DNA of 64,000 bases from Pseudonocardia bannensis (GCF_012911875.1 NZ_JAAXKZ010000002.1:1-64000), one strand, 5' to 3'; counted from the first letter of the stretch, positions 39,177-47,677 are shown. The notes: generated from the sequence alone by a model not told the origin. Program-made: numbers and translations.

Positions 39177-40262
39177 GTGTATGCGGACGTGGTCGTCATC
39201 GGGGCCGGGCAGGCCGGACTCTCGGCCGCGTACGGCCTGCGCCGGGGCGGCCTCGAACCGGGCCCGGGCTTCGTCGTGCTCGACGGCGAGGTCGGCCCGG
39301 GCGGTGCGTGGCGGCACCGGTGGCCGACGCTGCGGGTCGACGGCGCGCACCGGATCCACGACCTGCCGGGCCTGCCGTTCGCGCCGGACGATCCGGCCCG
39401 GCCGGCCGCCGAGGTGGTGCCGGAGTACTTCGACGCCTACGAGCGGGCGTTCGATCTGCGGGTCCGCCGCCCGGTCCGGGTGAGCGCGGTACGCGGCGAC
39501 GGGCCGGACCTGCTCGTCGAGACCGATGCCGGCACCTGGAGCACCCGCGCCCTGATCAACGCGACCGGCACCTGGACCCGCCCGTTCCGCCCCTCCTACC
39601 CGGGCGCCGGCACGTTCCACGGTCGCCAGCCGCACACCGCCGACTACCGCGGCCCCGAGGACTTCACCGGGGAGCGCGTCGTCGTGGTGGGCGGCGGCAC
39701 GTCGGCGGTGCAGCTGCTCCTGGAGATCGCCCCGCACGCCGCCGCGACGACCTGGGTGACCCGGCGTCCGCCGGAGTTCCGCGAGGGCCCCTTCGACGAC
39801 GCCGCCGGCCGTGCCGCGGTCGCCCTGGTGGAGCAGCGGGTCCGCGCGGGCCTGCCCCCGGCGAGCGTGGTCGGCGTGACCGGCCTGCCGCTCACCCCGG
39901 CGATGCGGGCCGCGCGCGATGCCGGTGTGCTCGACCGGCGCCCGATGTTCGAGCGGATCACCCCCGGCGGTGTGGCCTGGGCGGACGGGACGATCGAGCC
40001 CGCCGACACGATCCTGTGGTGCACGGGCTGGCGCCCGGCCCTCGGGCATCTCGCGCCGCTGCGGCTGCGCGGCCCCAGGGGCGGGATCGCGCTCGACGGC
40101 ACGGCCGCCGTCGCCGACCCGCGGGTGCACCTCGTCGGCTACGGCCCGTCGGCCAGCACGATCGGCGCGAACCGGGCGGGCCGGGCGGCCGCCCGTGCCG
40201 TGCTGACCCGGCTGCGCGGGACGGTCGGCGCGGCCGGCACGGCGTTCCACCGCACCGGTTGA
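39177..40262 (+). CDS. FAD-dependent monooxygenase-like oxidoreductase (FMO superfamily)
   Basis: A 361-residue flavoprotein. The FAD motif is VVVIGAGQAGLSAAYGLRRG at the N-terminus; GPGGAWRHRWPTLRVDG is the usual second flavin contact; VVVVGGGTSAVQLLLEIAPH is the NADPH-binding Rossmann motif; and DTILWCTGWRPALGHL is the FMO/ATG-like segment. It is shorter than Baeyer-Villiger enzymes and lacks their FxGxxxHxxxW fingerprint; the corresponding FHGRQPHTADY fits the small CzcO-like group. The start is GTG 39177. Substrate unknown; it may oxidise sulfur, nitrogen or a carbonyl. Confidence 0.88.
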   Translation: MYADVVVIGAGQAGLSAAYGLRRGGLEPGPGFVVLDGEVGPGGAWRHRWPTLRVDGAHRIHDLPGLPFAPDDPARPAAEVVPEYFDAYERAFDLRVRRPVRVSAVRGDGPDLLVETDAGTWSTRALINATGTWTRPFRPSYPGAGTFHGRQPHTADYRGPEDFTGERVVVVGGGTSAVQLLLEIAPHAAATTWVTRRPPEFREGPFDDAAGRAAVALVEQRVRAGLPPASVVGVTGLPLTPAMRAARDAGVLDRRPMFERITPGGVAWADGTIEPADTILWCTGWRPALGHLAPLRLRGPRGGIALDGTAAVADPRVHLVGYGPSASTIGANRAGRAAARAVLTRLRGTVGAAGTAFHRTG

Positions 40263-40281
40263 CCCGCGGCCGGGTGCGTCG

Positions 40282-40779
40282 TCAGTTCGCGGCGCCCCGG
40301 TCCGCCTGTTGCCGGCGCAGCAGCCGGTACTCCCGGACGATCATCACGATGATCGCGATGTCGATCACCGCCAGGATCGGCAGCAGGATCGACCCGGTGC
40401 GCGTCGCCCGGTACAACTCGTAGCCGACGAACATCCCCAGCACCGCCACGGCGATCGGGTAGGCCGGCAGGACCCTGCGCAGCAGGGCCCACACCAGCGC
40501 CAGCTTGATCACCCCGTGCAGGGCCAGGTAGAGCACGGCGAACGTCCGGTGACCCGACGTGAGCTCCGCGGTGCCGGCGACCAGGTGCCGGCTCAGCGAG
40601 CCGTCCGGCGGACCGAGCAGGTCGCGGCTGAGCACGTCACCGACGAGGCGGTGCACGGTCGCGCCGGACACGCAGAGCAGCACCAGGGCGCCGAGCAGCT
40701 CGGCCGCCCCGTCGATCCCCTTGATCAGCAGGGCGAACCGGAACAGCCGCTCCGTCCGGCGCGCCCCGCCGTCGCTCAC
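40282..40779 (-). CDS. DUF2127 family membrane protein
   Basis: A 165-residue protein with four hydrophobic segments. FRFALLIKGIDGAAELLGAL and VLYLALHGVIKLALVWALLR are the typical DUF2127 segments, followed by VLGMFVGYELYRATRTGSIL and ILAVIDIAIIVMIVREYRLL. Function is unknown in the family. The GTG at 40779 overlaps the stop of the beta-propeller lipoprotein gene (GTGA), so the two are translationally coupled and probably cooperate at the membrane. It is convergent with the monooxygenase gene 19 bases away. Confidence 0.85.
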   Translation of the reverse strand: MSDGGARRTERLFRFALLIKGIDGAAELLGALVLLCVSGATVHRLVGDVLSRDLLGPPDGSLSRHLVAGTAELTSGHRTFAVLYLALHGVIKLALVWALLRRVLPAYPIAVAVLGMFVGYELYRATRTGSILLPILAVIDIAIIVMIVREYRLLRRQQADRGAAN

Positions 40780-42008
40780 CGCGTGATCCCCGTATGCCCC
40801 AGTGAGTAGCGACCCGGCTGCGGCCACACGCACAGCCCGTGCGGGCCGTTGCCGACCGGGATCCTGGTGATCAGCCGGCCGTCGCTGGTCGAGATCACGT
40901 AGATCTCGTTGTCGTAGCGGCCGGAGAGCCACAGCTGCGTCCCGTCGGCCGTCACGTTGCCCATGTCCGGGCTGCCCCCGCCGGGGATCGTCCACTTCGT
41001 GATCTGCGCGCCAGTGTAGGCGTCGAGCACGCTGATGCTGCCCTCGTGCCGGTTGGTGACGAACATCCGGGTGGCGTCGCGGGACAGGTACAGGCCGTGC
41101 GCGCCGTGGCCGGTCGGGATCTCCCGGATCACCTTCGTCGCCGCGGCATCGAGCACCCACAACCCGTTCTGCTGACTGTCGGCGACGTAGAAGACCGAGC
41201 CGTCGGGAGCCATCTTGACGTCCTGCGGGCCCATGGTGGTGTTGCGGGTGGGCATGTCGATCATCCGCACGAGCGTGCGCGTCGTCAGGTCGACCACCGC
41301 CATCCGGCCGGCGAACTCGCAGCTGAACAGCGCCGTGCGCCCGTCCGGGGTGAAGTCTGCGTGGTCGATGCCCGCGCAGTCAGGGGTGAGGATGGTCTCC
41401 TGCTCCTGCCAGGTCTGCGCGTCGTAGAACACAAGTCGCTTGCGGGCCTCGGCCACCGAGATCGCCGAGCGGCCGTCCGGGGTGAAGTACATGTTGTACG
41501 GGTCGATCACCGGGATGTCGGCGCCCGGCTTGCCGGTGACCGGGTCGAACGGCGTGATCTTGTTGGTGATGTCGTCGGTCGCGTAGAGGGTCTTCATGTC
41601 GTAGGACGGCACGACGTGCTGCAACTCGCCGCCCGGCCGGTACTTGCCCACGACGGCGAACGTGGCCGGGTCGATCACCCAGACCTCGCCGGACTTCGTG
41701 TGCGGCACGAACACCAGCGGCGTCGCGGCCTTCGCGGCGTCGGAGAGCATCCCCGCCCCGGCCGCGGCGTAGATGTTGCGCGGGTCGGCCACCGCCGGCA
41801 TGCCCGGCAGGCCGGGCGGAGCCTCCGGCGCGGCGGGAGGCGCCGCGGCGGCACCGGCGGCCGACGGCGGCGGGGCGGCGGGCTCGGCCGGAGCATCGTT
41901 CGCGCACCCGGCCAGGCCGATCACGACGACCAGCATCGCGACGGCGAGCAGCCGTCCCGCCCGCGGCCGTCCGCCCCGCGGGCATCCCGTCCTGAGAGTT
42001 ACCGACAC
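40776..42008 (-). CDS. Lipoprotein with YVTN-type beta-propeller
   Basis: A 410-residue secreted lipoprotein. Arg-rich N-terminus, hydrophobic stretch LLAVAMLVVVIGLAGC with lipobox LAGC, then a Pro/Ala-rich linker. The remainder is a repeated beta-propeller: SGEVWVIDPATFAVVGKYRP, AGRMAVVDLTTRTLVRMIDM, QNGLWVLDAAATKVIREIPT, EGSISVLDAYTGAQITKWTI and DNEIYVISTSDGRLITRIPV, at about 45-50 residue spacing, matching YncE-like propellers. It sits outside the cytoplasmic membrane and may bind a protein or ligand. The GTG at 42008 follows GAGGAGGAAC. It lies between a decayed deacetylase gene upstream and the coupled DUF2127 gene. Confidence 0.88.
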   Translation of the reverse strand: MSVTLRTGCPRGGRPRAGRLLAVAMLVVVIGLAGCANDAPAEPAAPPPSAAGAAAAPPAAPEAPPGLPGMPAVADPRNIYAAAGAGMLSDAAKAATPLVFVPHTKSGEVWVIDPATFAVVGKYRPGGELQHVVPSYDMKTLYATDDITNKITPFDPVTGKPGADIPVIDPYNMYFTPDGRSAISVAEARKRLVFYDAQTWQEQETILTPDCAGIDHADFTPDGRTALFSCEFAGRMAVVDLTTRTLVRMIDMPTRNTTMGPQDVKMAPDGSVFYVADSQQNGLWVLDAAATKVIREIPTGHGAHGLYLSRDATRMFVTNRHEGSISVLDAYTGAQITKWTIPGGGSPDMGNVTADGTQLWLSGRYDNEIYVISTSDGRLITRIPVGNGPHGLCVWPQPGRYSLGHTGITR

Positions 42009-42021
42009 GAAGAGTTCCTCC

Positions 42022-42500
42022 TCAGCCGAATAGGTGCCCCGCGGTCACCGGGGTGAGACCCCGGGCCGCCAGATCGTCGAGGGTCCCGGGGAGCGCGTCG
42101 AGCGTTCCTGGATGTCTCAGATGCATGCTCACCACGCTGCCGGGTCCGGCCGCGGCGACGTAGTGCCGAACGGCCGTGGCGCCGGGGCCGCTGAGGTCCC
42201 GGGGGTCGACGTCGTGGACAGCACGACGGGGTAGTCGGTCGCGCCGTCGAGGTCACCGGCCCCGTGGGAGGTCCGTGCGACCTCGGGGCGGCCCGACCGC
42301 GCGTGGTCGGCCTCGGAGGCCGGCCCGGTGCGGACCGCAGCGGGATCCGGACTCCGGGCGGGCCGGGCGGAGGCCGGTGCCGGTGGATCCGGGGACGGCA
42401 CCGCGGGAGACCCGGAGCCCGCGGCCACGACGAGCCCGGCCGCCGCGCCCGCCCGCAGCAGTGACCGACGGGACGGCGCCGTGTCCTCACCGGGGCCCAC
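42022..42500 (-). pseudogene. Polysaccharide deacetylase gene with internal deletion and one-base frameshift
   Basis: The start (ATG at 42500) encodes a Tat-type leader, RRSLLRAGAAAGLVVAAG, followed by SGRPEVARTSHGAGDLDGAT, the beginning of a secreted NodB-like deacetylase. The catalytic His/Asp region is missing. The sequence resumes at DYPVVLS, but the next family residues (YDVDPRDLSGPGATAVRHYV) are in another frame; restoring one T near 42215 would join them. The end reads GTLDALPGTLDDLAARGLTP and VTAGHLFG before the stop at 42022. The lipoprotein gene starts 13 bases later, so this was once the first gene of that operon. Confidence 0.82.
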
Positions 42501-42575
42501 GATCGGGCAGCGTACGGCTTCGACCTGCAGAACGCCGCCTCTGACGGGCCACCGGCTCTCCGACGGATGGCCCGG

Positions 42576-43070
42576 TCACCCGGGGCCGGCGTCAGCCCGT
42601 GGGGGCAGCGCCTTCTCGAACGGGTGCTCCCCGACCTGCTCGGCCGGCAGGGCCAGGTCGTAGAGCGGGGTGTAGCCGGTCGCCAGGTACAGCCCGGTCG
42701 CCTCGGGCTGGCGCGGACCCGTTGTCAGGTAGACGCGGGTGTAGCCGCGGCGGCGGGCCTCGGCCTCCAGCTCGGCGAGCACGCGGCGGGCCAGCCCGCG
42801 GCGGCGGTGGGCGCCGCTGGTCCAGATCCGTTTCAGCTCGGCGGTGTCGGGGTCGTAGCGACGGAACGCCCCGCCGGCCACCGGTGTGCCCCCGTCGAGC
42901 AGGACCAGCAGCGCACCGTGCGGCGGCGCGAACTCCGCGGCCGGGTAACGGGTCATCTCCGCACCGGCCCTGGGGCCGTAGCGGGTGCGGTACTCGTGGT
43001 CGAGCTCGGCGAGCATGGGGGCGACGAGCGGATCGTGCAGCGCGGCATGGCGCACCTCGAGGACCGACAC
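42576..43070 (-). CDS. GNAT family N-acetyltransferase
   Basis: A 164-residue acetyltransferase. VLVLLDGGTPVAGGAFRRYD, ELKRIWTSGAHRRRGLARRV and LAELEAEARRRGYTRVYLTT show strand 4, the acetyl-CoA-binding RRRGLA loop and the following helix; TGLYLATGYTPLYDLA is the usual C-terminal strand. The acceptor is unknown. GTG 43070 is chosen because GGAGGT lies immediately upstream. An in-frame extension to 43310 has no family similarity. It follows a 143-base gap in which nothing else was recognised. Confidence 0.88.
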   Translation of the reverse strand: MSVLEVRHAALHDPLVAPMLAELDHEYRTRYGPRAGAEMTRYPAAEFAPPHGALLVLLDGGTPVAGGAFRRYDPDTAELKRIWTSGAHRRRGLARRVLAELEAEARRRGYTRVYLTTGPRQPEATGLYLATGYTPLYDLALPAEQVGEHPFEKALPPRADAGPG

Positions 43071-43213
43071 ACCTCCATGAAACGCGGCGCCGCACCGCCG
43101 TGTGGTGTGGGGCCGGGCGCGCAGGGGCGGAGACCACGTGACGGTGGAGCACCTCGGCCCGGTCGGGGCGGACGGCGGCCCGGCCGGGCCGCCGTCCGAC
43201 GTGGGAACTGCGG

Positions 43214-43498
43214 TCAGCTCGCCGCCAGCGGTCCGACCACCGGCGTCCACGGCCAGGTACGGCTCTCCGCGATGACACCGTGCACGCTGAACGGGTCCCC
43301 GTCGATCCACGTCGCCAGCTCGCGCTCGTCCGCGACGTCGTAGATCAGCAGGCCGCCCGATCCGTCGCCGAACGGGCCGGCCTGCCGCACGACGCCCTGG
43401 GCAACCATGCCCTGCAGGTACTCCCGGTGCATCGGGCGCACCCGGTCGAGCAGCGCCGTGTCGTCGGTGTAGCGCCAGACCACCGCGAAGAGCGCCAT
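43214..43498 (-). CDS. YciI family protein
   Basis: A 94-residue protein with the ferredoxin-like YciI fold: MALFAVVWRYTDDTALLDRV, RPMHREYLQGMVAQGVV, then GGLLIYDVADERELATWIDG and DPFSVHGVIAESRTWPWTPV. The His-Asp pair usual in the family is visible (H in RPMHREY, D in GDPF). Related proteins act as dehalogenases or muconolactone-isomerase-like enzymes. The ATG at 43498 overlaps the stop codon of the hydrolase gene (TGATG), so it is the last gene of the mhpB operon and probably processes a product of ring cleavage. Confidence 0.87.
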   Translation of the reverse strand: MALFAVVWRYTDDTALLDRVRPMHREYLQGMVAQGVVRQAGPFGDGSGGLLIYDVADERELATWIDGDPFSVHGVIAESRTWPWTPVVGPLAAS

Positions 43499-44358
43499 CA
43501 GGCCTTCCCCCCGGTGAGGAACTCCAGCGCCAGGGCGTTGAACACCTCGGCCTGCTCCCACTGGGGCCAGTGCCCCGCGTCGGAGATCACCTCGAAGCGG
43601 GCGTCCGGCATCTTCGCCGCCATCTCCATTCCCGCCGCGGCGGGGCCGGACGGGTCGTCGCTGGTCCAGACGACCATGGCCGGTCCGGCGACGGCGGCCA
43701 GCTCGTCGTCGGTGACCAGGTTCCGGGCGCGGATCTCGGGGTCCTGCAGGCACAGCAGGTGCTTCATGGACCGGGCGAACCCGGGCCGGGCGTAGATGGC
43801 GCGGCGGATGCCGACCAGCTCGTCGGTCACCGACGAGGGATCGGCCATCAGCCACTCCAGCCGGGCCCGGATGCGCTCCTCGCTGGGGTCGTCGGCGGCG
43901 GCCTGGGACAGGCTGCGGATCCGCTCCATCACCTCGGGGGTGGCCATCGTGCCGCCCGGGGTGTTGAGCAGGACCCGGCCGACCCGCTCCGGGTGCGCGG
44001 CCGCGTACTTGAGCGCGAGCCAGCCCCCGAGCGACTCCCCGGACAGGTGGGCGCGGTCGACCCCGAGCGCGTCGAGCAGGCCGTCGAGGTGCGCCACGTA
44101 GTCCGGCAGCTCGAGGTCGCGGGTGGCGTGGGTCGTGTAGCCGTGCCCCGGGTACTCGTAGGCGATCACGCGGAAGTGCTCCGACAGCGGCGCGATGTTG
44201 TGCGCGTACGCCTCCAGGTGCCCACCGGTGCCGTGCATGAGCACGAGCGGCTCGCCCTCGCCGGCCTCCAGGACCCGGGTCCGCCACTCGCCGACCTGTA
44301 CGTAACGGATCTCGAACGCGAGGCCCGCCAGCGCGGACCAGACCGACGGCCGGCTCAT
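43498..44358 (-). CDS. Alpha/beta hydrolase, likely meta-cleavage product (C-C) hydrolase
   Basis: A 286-residue hydrolase. LVLMHGTGGHLEAYAHNIAP is the oxyanion loop, HLSGESLGGWLALKYAAAHP holds the nucleophile Ser in GESLGG, TSDDPSGPAAAG the acid, and ISDAGHWPQWEQAEVFN the catalytic His. This triad and spacing match MhpC/BphD/HsaD-type enzymes that cleave the C-C bond of ring-fission products. The neighbouring mhpB supports that role. The ATG at 44358 overlaps the stop of the isochorismatase-like gene (ATGA). Esterase or dehalogenase activity is an alternative. Confidence 0.87.
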   Translation of the reverse strand: MSRPSVWSALAGLAFEIRYVQVGEWRTRVLEAGEGEPLVLMHGTGGHLEAYAHNIAPLSEHFRVIAYEYPGHGYTTHATRDLELPDYVAHLDGLLDALGVDRAHLSGESLGGWLALKYAAAHPERVGRVLLNTPGGTMATPEVMERIRSLSQAAADDPSEERIRARLEWLMADPSSVTDELVGIRRAIYARPGFARSMKHLLCLQDPEIRARNLVTDDELAAVAGPAMVVWTSDDPSGPAAAGMEMAAKMPDARFEVISDAGHWPQWEQAEVFNALALEFLTGGKA

Positions 44359-44969
44359 GCCGGCACCCCCGCGTCCTTCAGCGCGGCCAGTACGTCGGCA
44401 CCGGTGACGACCTCGCCGAGCAGGCCGAGGGTCTCCAGCGATGCCTGGTGGACCTCCGGCGCGGCCGCGCTGCACGCGTCGGACACCACGATCGTGCGGT
44501 ACCCGAGGTCACCGGCCGAACGAGCGGTGCTCTCGACCGAGATGTTGGTGGCCACGCCCGTGATCACCACGGTGTCGATGCCGCGGCCGCGCAGCACGGC
44601 GTCCAGCTCGCTGCCGACGAAGCCGCTGACCCGCTGATGGGTGACGACGATGTCGCCCGCGGCCGGGAGGAGCTCGTCGACGATGTCGGCGGCGGGGGTG
44701 CCGTCGACCAGGCAGCCCTGCTGACCGACCATCGCGAGCAGCGGGAAGTTGCCCACCAGGTCGCCGTAGCCGGGCTGGAACGCCACCCGGGTGTAGACGA
44801 CCAGGGCTCCGGCCGCGCGCGCGGCGTCCTGCAGGGCCTTCGTGGTCGGCACCACGCCGGTGGCCGTGGCCTGCTCGGCGAACAGCGCGCCGAAGGCGCC
44901 GTCGGGGGTGATCACATCGTTCTGGAAGTGCACCGCGATGATCGCGGTCCGGCGCGGGTCGAGTTCCAT
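44355..44969 (-). CDS. Isochorismatase-like (cysteine hydrolase fold) protein with Ser at the usual Cys position
   Basis: A 204-residue protein. The first catalytic Asp is in AVHFQNDVITPDGAFG, and the nucleophile motif reads GVATNISVESTARSAG, where members that hydrolyse amides have GVATNVCVESTAR. The expected cysteine is therefore Ser. Lysine is also not obvious in VVYTRVAFQPGYGD. It may be an isochorismatase-like enzyme using a Ser or no nucleophile, or an impaired amidase. The ATG at 44969 lies 32 bases after mhpB, and its stop overlaps the hydrolase gene, so it belongs to the ring-cleavage operon. Confidence 0.83.
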   Translation of the reverse strand: MELDPRRTAIIAVHFQNDVITPDGAFGALFAEQATATGVVPTTKALQDAARAAGALVVYTRVAFQPGYGDLVGNFPLLAMVGQQGCLVDGTPAADIVDELLPAAGDIVVTHQRVSGFVGSELDAVLRGRGIDTVVITGVATNISVESTARSAGDLGYRTIVVSDACSAAAPEVHQASLETLGLLGEVVTGADVLAALKDAGVPA

Positions 44970-45001
44970 GGGGCCCTTCTCTGATGCTGCGGGGACAGAT
45001 C

Positions 45002-45943
45002 TCAGGTGAGCGAGCGGGCGGTGGTCAGCCCGAATCCGGCGATCCACTCGGGGATCGCCTCGTAGAAGGAGGTCTCGACCTCGTAGCGGCCGGCGACGGC
45101 GAGCGCGGCGTACGCCGCGATCCAGGTGCGCACCTCGTGCGCGGAGTGCCCGCCCTGCTCGACGAACCAGTCGTTGCGCCAGTCGTCGACCCGCTCCAGC
45201 TCGCCGGACGCGAGCACGGCCAGCACCTCCTGGTCCCACCGCGGGTTGAGCGGCATCAGATCCGACGTTCCGGCGGCGAACGCGGCGATGGCGTCGACCA
45301 CCCGGGCCTCCCGGGCCGCGCGCTCCTCGGCGGTGGGGTTGCGCCCGGCGATCAGCCGCTCGACGACCGGGGGCGGCGCCGAGTCCAGGCGCGGGACCGG
45401 CGGGTCGTGGGAGAGCCCGCCGGACCCGACGACGAGCACCCGCTTGCCGGTGGCCACCGCGGCCCGGCCGACGGCCTCGCCGAGGAGCCGGGCGCGGCCG
45501 ACCGGGCCGAGCGGCTCGGCGACGCAGTTGATGAACACGGGCACCACCGGCACCGCGTCGATCGATCCGAAGAGCAGCTCCAGGGGCTGGCAGAAACCAT
45601 GGTCGACCTGCATGCGTTCGGACATCGCGACGTCGATGCCGGAGGCGAGGACCTCACGGGAGATGGCGTGCGCGGCGTCGGCGTCGACCGGCAACGGACC
45701 CTTGGGCAGGCCGTAGTCGCCGACCGACTCGGCCGCCGCGCCGATGCAGAACGGCGGCATCATGTCGTAGAAGAACCCGTTGTAGTGGTCGGGCCCGAAG
45801 ATCACGACGAGCTCGGGATCGTAGTCGCCGATGAATGCGCGGGCCCGGTCGAACGCCGCCTCCACCCGGCCGGCGGCCTCCGGCGCGGGTTCGGCCCGCC
45901 CCATCAGAGGAGTGTGCGAGGTCGTGCAGAGTGCCAAGGACAT
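45002..45943 (-). CDS. mhpB: Extradiol catechol dioxygenase, 2,3-dihydroxyphenylpropionate 1,2-dioxygenase type
   Basis: A 313-residue class III extradiol dioxygenase, nearly the length of E. coli MhpB. FGPDHYNGFFYDMMPPFCIG, MQVDHGFCQPLELLFGSIDA, PVFINCVAEPLGPVGRARLL and VVGSGGLSHDPPVPRLD align closely with MhpB, including the His of VDHGF and of GLSHDPP that act in catalysis. It would cleave a substituted catechol next to the hydroxyls using Fe(II). The ATG at 45943 follows AGGAG. It begins an operon (isochorismatase-like, hydrolase, YciI) and is divergent from a GntR regulator; the shared region carries a repeated CTAGCRTTC element. Confidence 0.93.
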   Translation of the reverse strand: MSLALCTTSHTPLMGRAEPAPEAAGRVEAAFDRARAFIGDYDPELVVIFGPDHYNGFFYDMMPPFCIGAAAESVGDYGLPKGPLPVDADAAHAISREVLASGIDVAMSERMQVDHGFCQPLELLFGSIDAVPVVPVFINCVAEPLGPVGRARLLGEAVGRAAVATGKRVLVVGSGGLSHDPPVPRLDSAPPPVVERLIAGRNPTAEERAAREARVVDAIAAFAAGTSDLMPLNPRWDQEVLAVLASGELERVDDWRNDWFVEQGGHSAHEVRTWIAAYAALAVAGRYEVETSFYEAIPEWIAGFGLTTARSLT

Positions 45944-45952
45944 CGTCGGCTC

Positions 45953-45972
45953 CTAGCATTCTAGCGTTCCAA
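45953..45972. promoter_or_regulatory. Repeated CTAGCRTTC element upstream of mhpB (site A)
   Basis: CTAGCATTCTAG (45953-45964) overlaps CTAGCGTTCCAA (45961-45972), an eight-base direct offset. It resembles CTAGCATGCCAG at 50127 and CTAGCATTCCAG at 53350. Minus-strand TAGAAT inside it (45958-45963) could be the mhpB -10. Confidence 0.55.
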
Positions 45973-46047
45973 CGATCGTAGGGGTGGGCGGTGAGCGCGG
46001 GCAAGACCTCCGCCCGCGGTCGCGGCGCCACCGGCTGCCCGCCCGGT

Positions 46048-46053
46048 TAGGCT
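46048..46053 (+). promoter_or_regulatory. -10 element of the gntR gene (leaderless)
   Basis: TAGGCT is followed by six bases and ATG 46060. Confidence 0.6.
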
Positions 46054-46059
46054 GACAGG

Positions 46060-46803
46060 ATGACCATGAGCGACCGCTCCGGACTTCGGCCCGCTGCGGG
46101 TGCTGCCCGCTCGTCGTCCGTGCGCCTCGGTTCGCTCGTCTACGAAGAGATCAAGGAGCGGCTGCTCGAAGGTGGCTACGCCGCAGGCGAGCGACTGCAG
46201 GTCGAGGCGCTCAAGGCGCAGTTCCAGGTGAGCAAGCAACCGGTGATGGAGGCGCTGCGCCGGCTGTCCGGGGAAGGGCTCGTCGAGATCATCCCGCAGG
46301 TCGGCTGCCAGGTGTGCAGCTATCCGCCGCAGGAGGTCGACGACTTCTTCCGGCTCTTCGGTGGCCTGGAGGGCACGATCGCCGAGGTCGCGGCGGCCCG
46401 GCGCACCGAGGCCCAGCTGCAGCGTCTCGCGCAGGTCGAGGACCACATCGCGAGGCTGCGCGCGGAGGTCGACCCCGGGCGGCGAAGCCACGGCTACCGA
46501 GTGCACAACCGCGAGTTCCACGCCGTGGTGCACGAGATGGCCGGCTCCCAGATCATGGCCGCCACCAGCCAGCGGATGTGGGACCTCAGCGACTTCCTGA
46601 TCAACACGACCGGCATCTCCACCCCGCTGTCCGAGGCGCTCGACCAGCGCCACGCCGACCACGAGCGGATCACCGAGGCACTGCGTGCTCAGGACGGCGC
46701 CGCGGCGCGCCGCGAGATGGAGTCCCACATCGCGGGCACCGTCGACATCATCCGGCTGGAGGTCAGGGCGGCGGGCCCGGCCGCTGGCCGCAGCGGCAGC
46801 TGA
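46060..46803 (+). CDS. GntR family regulator, FadR/FCD type
   Basis: A 247-residue regulator. The N-terminal winged helix is LVYEEIKERLLEGGYAAGER, then VEALKAQFQVSKQPVMEALR and RLSGEGLVEIIPQVGCQVCS; the helical FCD domain contains HNREFHAVVHEMAGSQIM and DQRHADHERITEALRAQDGA, with the His/Asp residues that bind a metal and ligand. It is divergent from mhpB and faces the LLM operon, so it is the best candidate regulator for the whole aromatic module and for the CTAGCATTCCAG sites. The ATG at 46060 lies six bases after TAGGCT; ATG 46066 is an alternative. Confidence 0.92.
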   Translation: MTMSDRSGLRPAAGAARSSSVRLGSLVYEEIKERLLEGGYAAGERLQVEALKAQFQVSKQPVMEALRRLSGEGLVEIIPQVGCQVCSYPPQEVDDFFRLFGGLEGTIAEVAAARRTEAQLQRLAQVEDHIARLRAEVDPGRRSHGYRVHNREFHAVVHEMAGSQIMAATSQRMWDLSDFLINTTGISTPLSEALDQRHADHERITEALRAQDGAAARREMESHIAGTVDIIRLEVRAAGPAAGRSGS

Positions 46804-46810
46804 CGAGCCC

Positions 46811-47677
46811 TCACCCCAGCGCCGCGGCCAGCAGGTCCACCTGCGCGGGCTCGGCCCGGCACGGGAAGAGCACCAGCTCGTCGCAGCCCGCTTCACCCAT
46901 CGCGGCCACGGTGTCGCGCACGGCGTCCGGGGTGGTCAGCGCGGAGTCGGCCACCGCGGCGGCCCCGGCGCCGACGAACGCGTAATAGTCCGTCAGGTAC
47001 TCCCGGGCGTACCGCGCCCCGTCCTCACCCAGGGCGAAGTAGGCCACGGCCATCAGCCGGGGCGCGCCGTCACGGCCATGCCGCCGCCACGCCGCGCGCA
47101 CCGCGGCCGCTCCCTCCGCGAAGAACCCGGTGCTGCCGGCGATCCAGCCGTCGCCGAACCGGCCCACCCGGTCCAGGGCCGGGCCGGACCGCCCACCGAG
47201 CACGATCCGCGGCCGGCCGTTCGACGGCGCAGGTCCCACGCGGACCGGCCCGGGCCGGCCGGTCCAGGTCTCGTGCAGCTCGGTGAGCACCTCGTCGAGC
47301 CGCCGGCCCCGCCTGCCGAAGTCGGCGCCGGTGGCCCGGTAGTCGTCCGGCCGGGTGCCGACGCCCAGGCCCAGGGTGAACCGCCCGCCCGAGAGCCGGT
47401 CGAGCGTCGCGGCCTGGCTGGCCAGCAGCGCCGACGGCCCCCGGTTCGGGGCCAGCAGCACGTAGGTGCCCAGCCCGATCCGCTCGGTCACGGCTGCGGC
47501 CGCCCCGAGCGTGACCAGCGGCTCGTAGTTGTCGTAGACCAGCCGGTCCAGTGTGGCCAGTGAGGCGAACCCGGCGGCCTCCGACCGCCGGGCCCACTCC
47601 ACGATCTGGCCCGGCCGCGCGCCGGGGATCGCCGCGGGCAGCCCGATCCCGACGCGCGTGCCTGCCGAATCAGCCAA
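46811..47677 (-). CDS. LLM-class flavin/F420-dependent oxidoreductase (LLM-A)
   Basis: A 288-residue luciferase-like TIM-barrel protein. RVGIGLPAAIPGARPGQIVE, GFASLATLDRLVYDNYEPLV, RIGLGTYVLLAPNRGPSALL and LSGGRFTLGLGVGTRPDDYR follow the order usual for F420-dependent members, the last being the phosphate-binding loop. It is shorter than the two upstream paralogues. The ATG at 47677 overlaps the stop of LLM-B by eight bases, so it is the third gene of a coupled LLM operon. It is convergent with gntR, seven bases away. Substrate unknown. Confidence 0.88.
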   Translation of the reverse strand: MADSAGTRVGIGLPAAIPGARPGQIVEWARRSEAAGFASLATLDRLVYDNYEPLVTLGAAAAVTERIGLGTYVLLAPNRGPSALLASQAATLDRLSGGRFTLGLGVGTRPDDYRATGADFGRRGRRLDEVLTELHETWTGRPGPVRVGPAPSNGRPRIVLGGRSGPALDRVGRFGDGWIAGSTGFFAEGAAAVRAAWRRHGRDGAPRLMAVAYFALGEDGARYAREYLTDYYAFVGAGAAAVADSALTTPDAVRDTVAAMGEAGCDELVLFPCRAEPAQVDLLAAALG

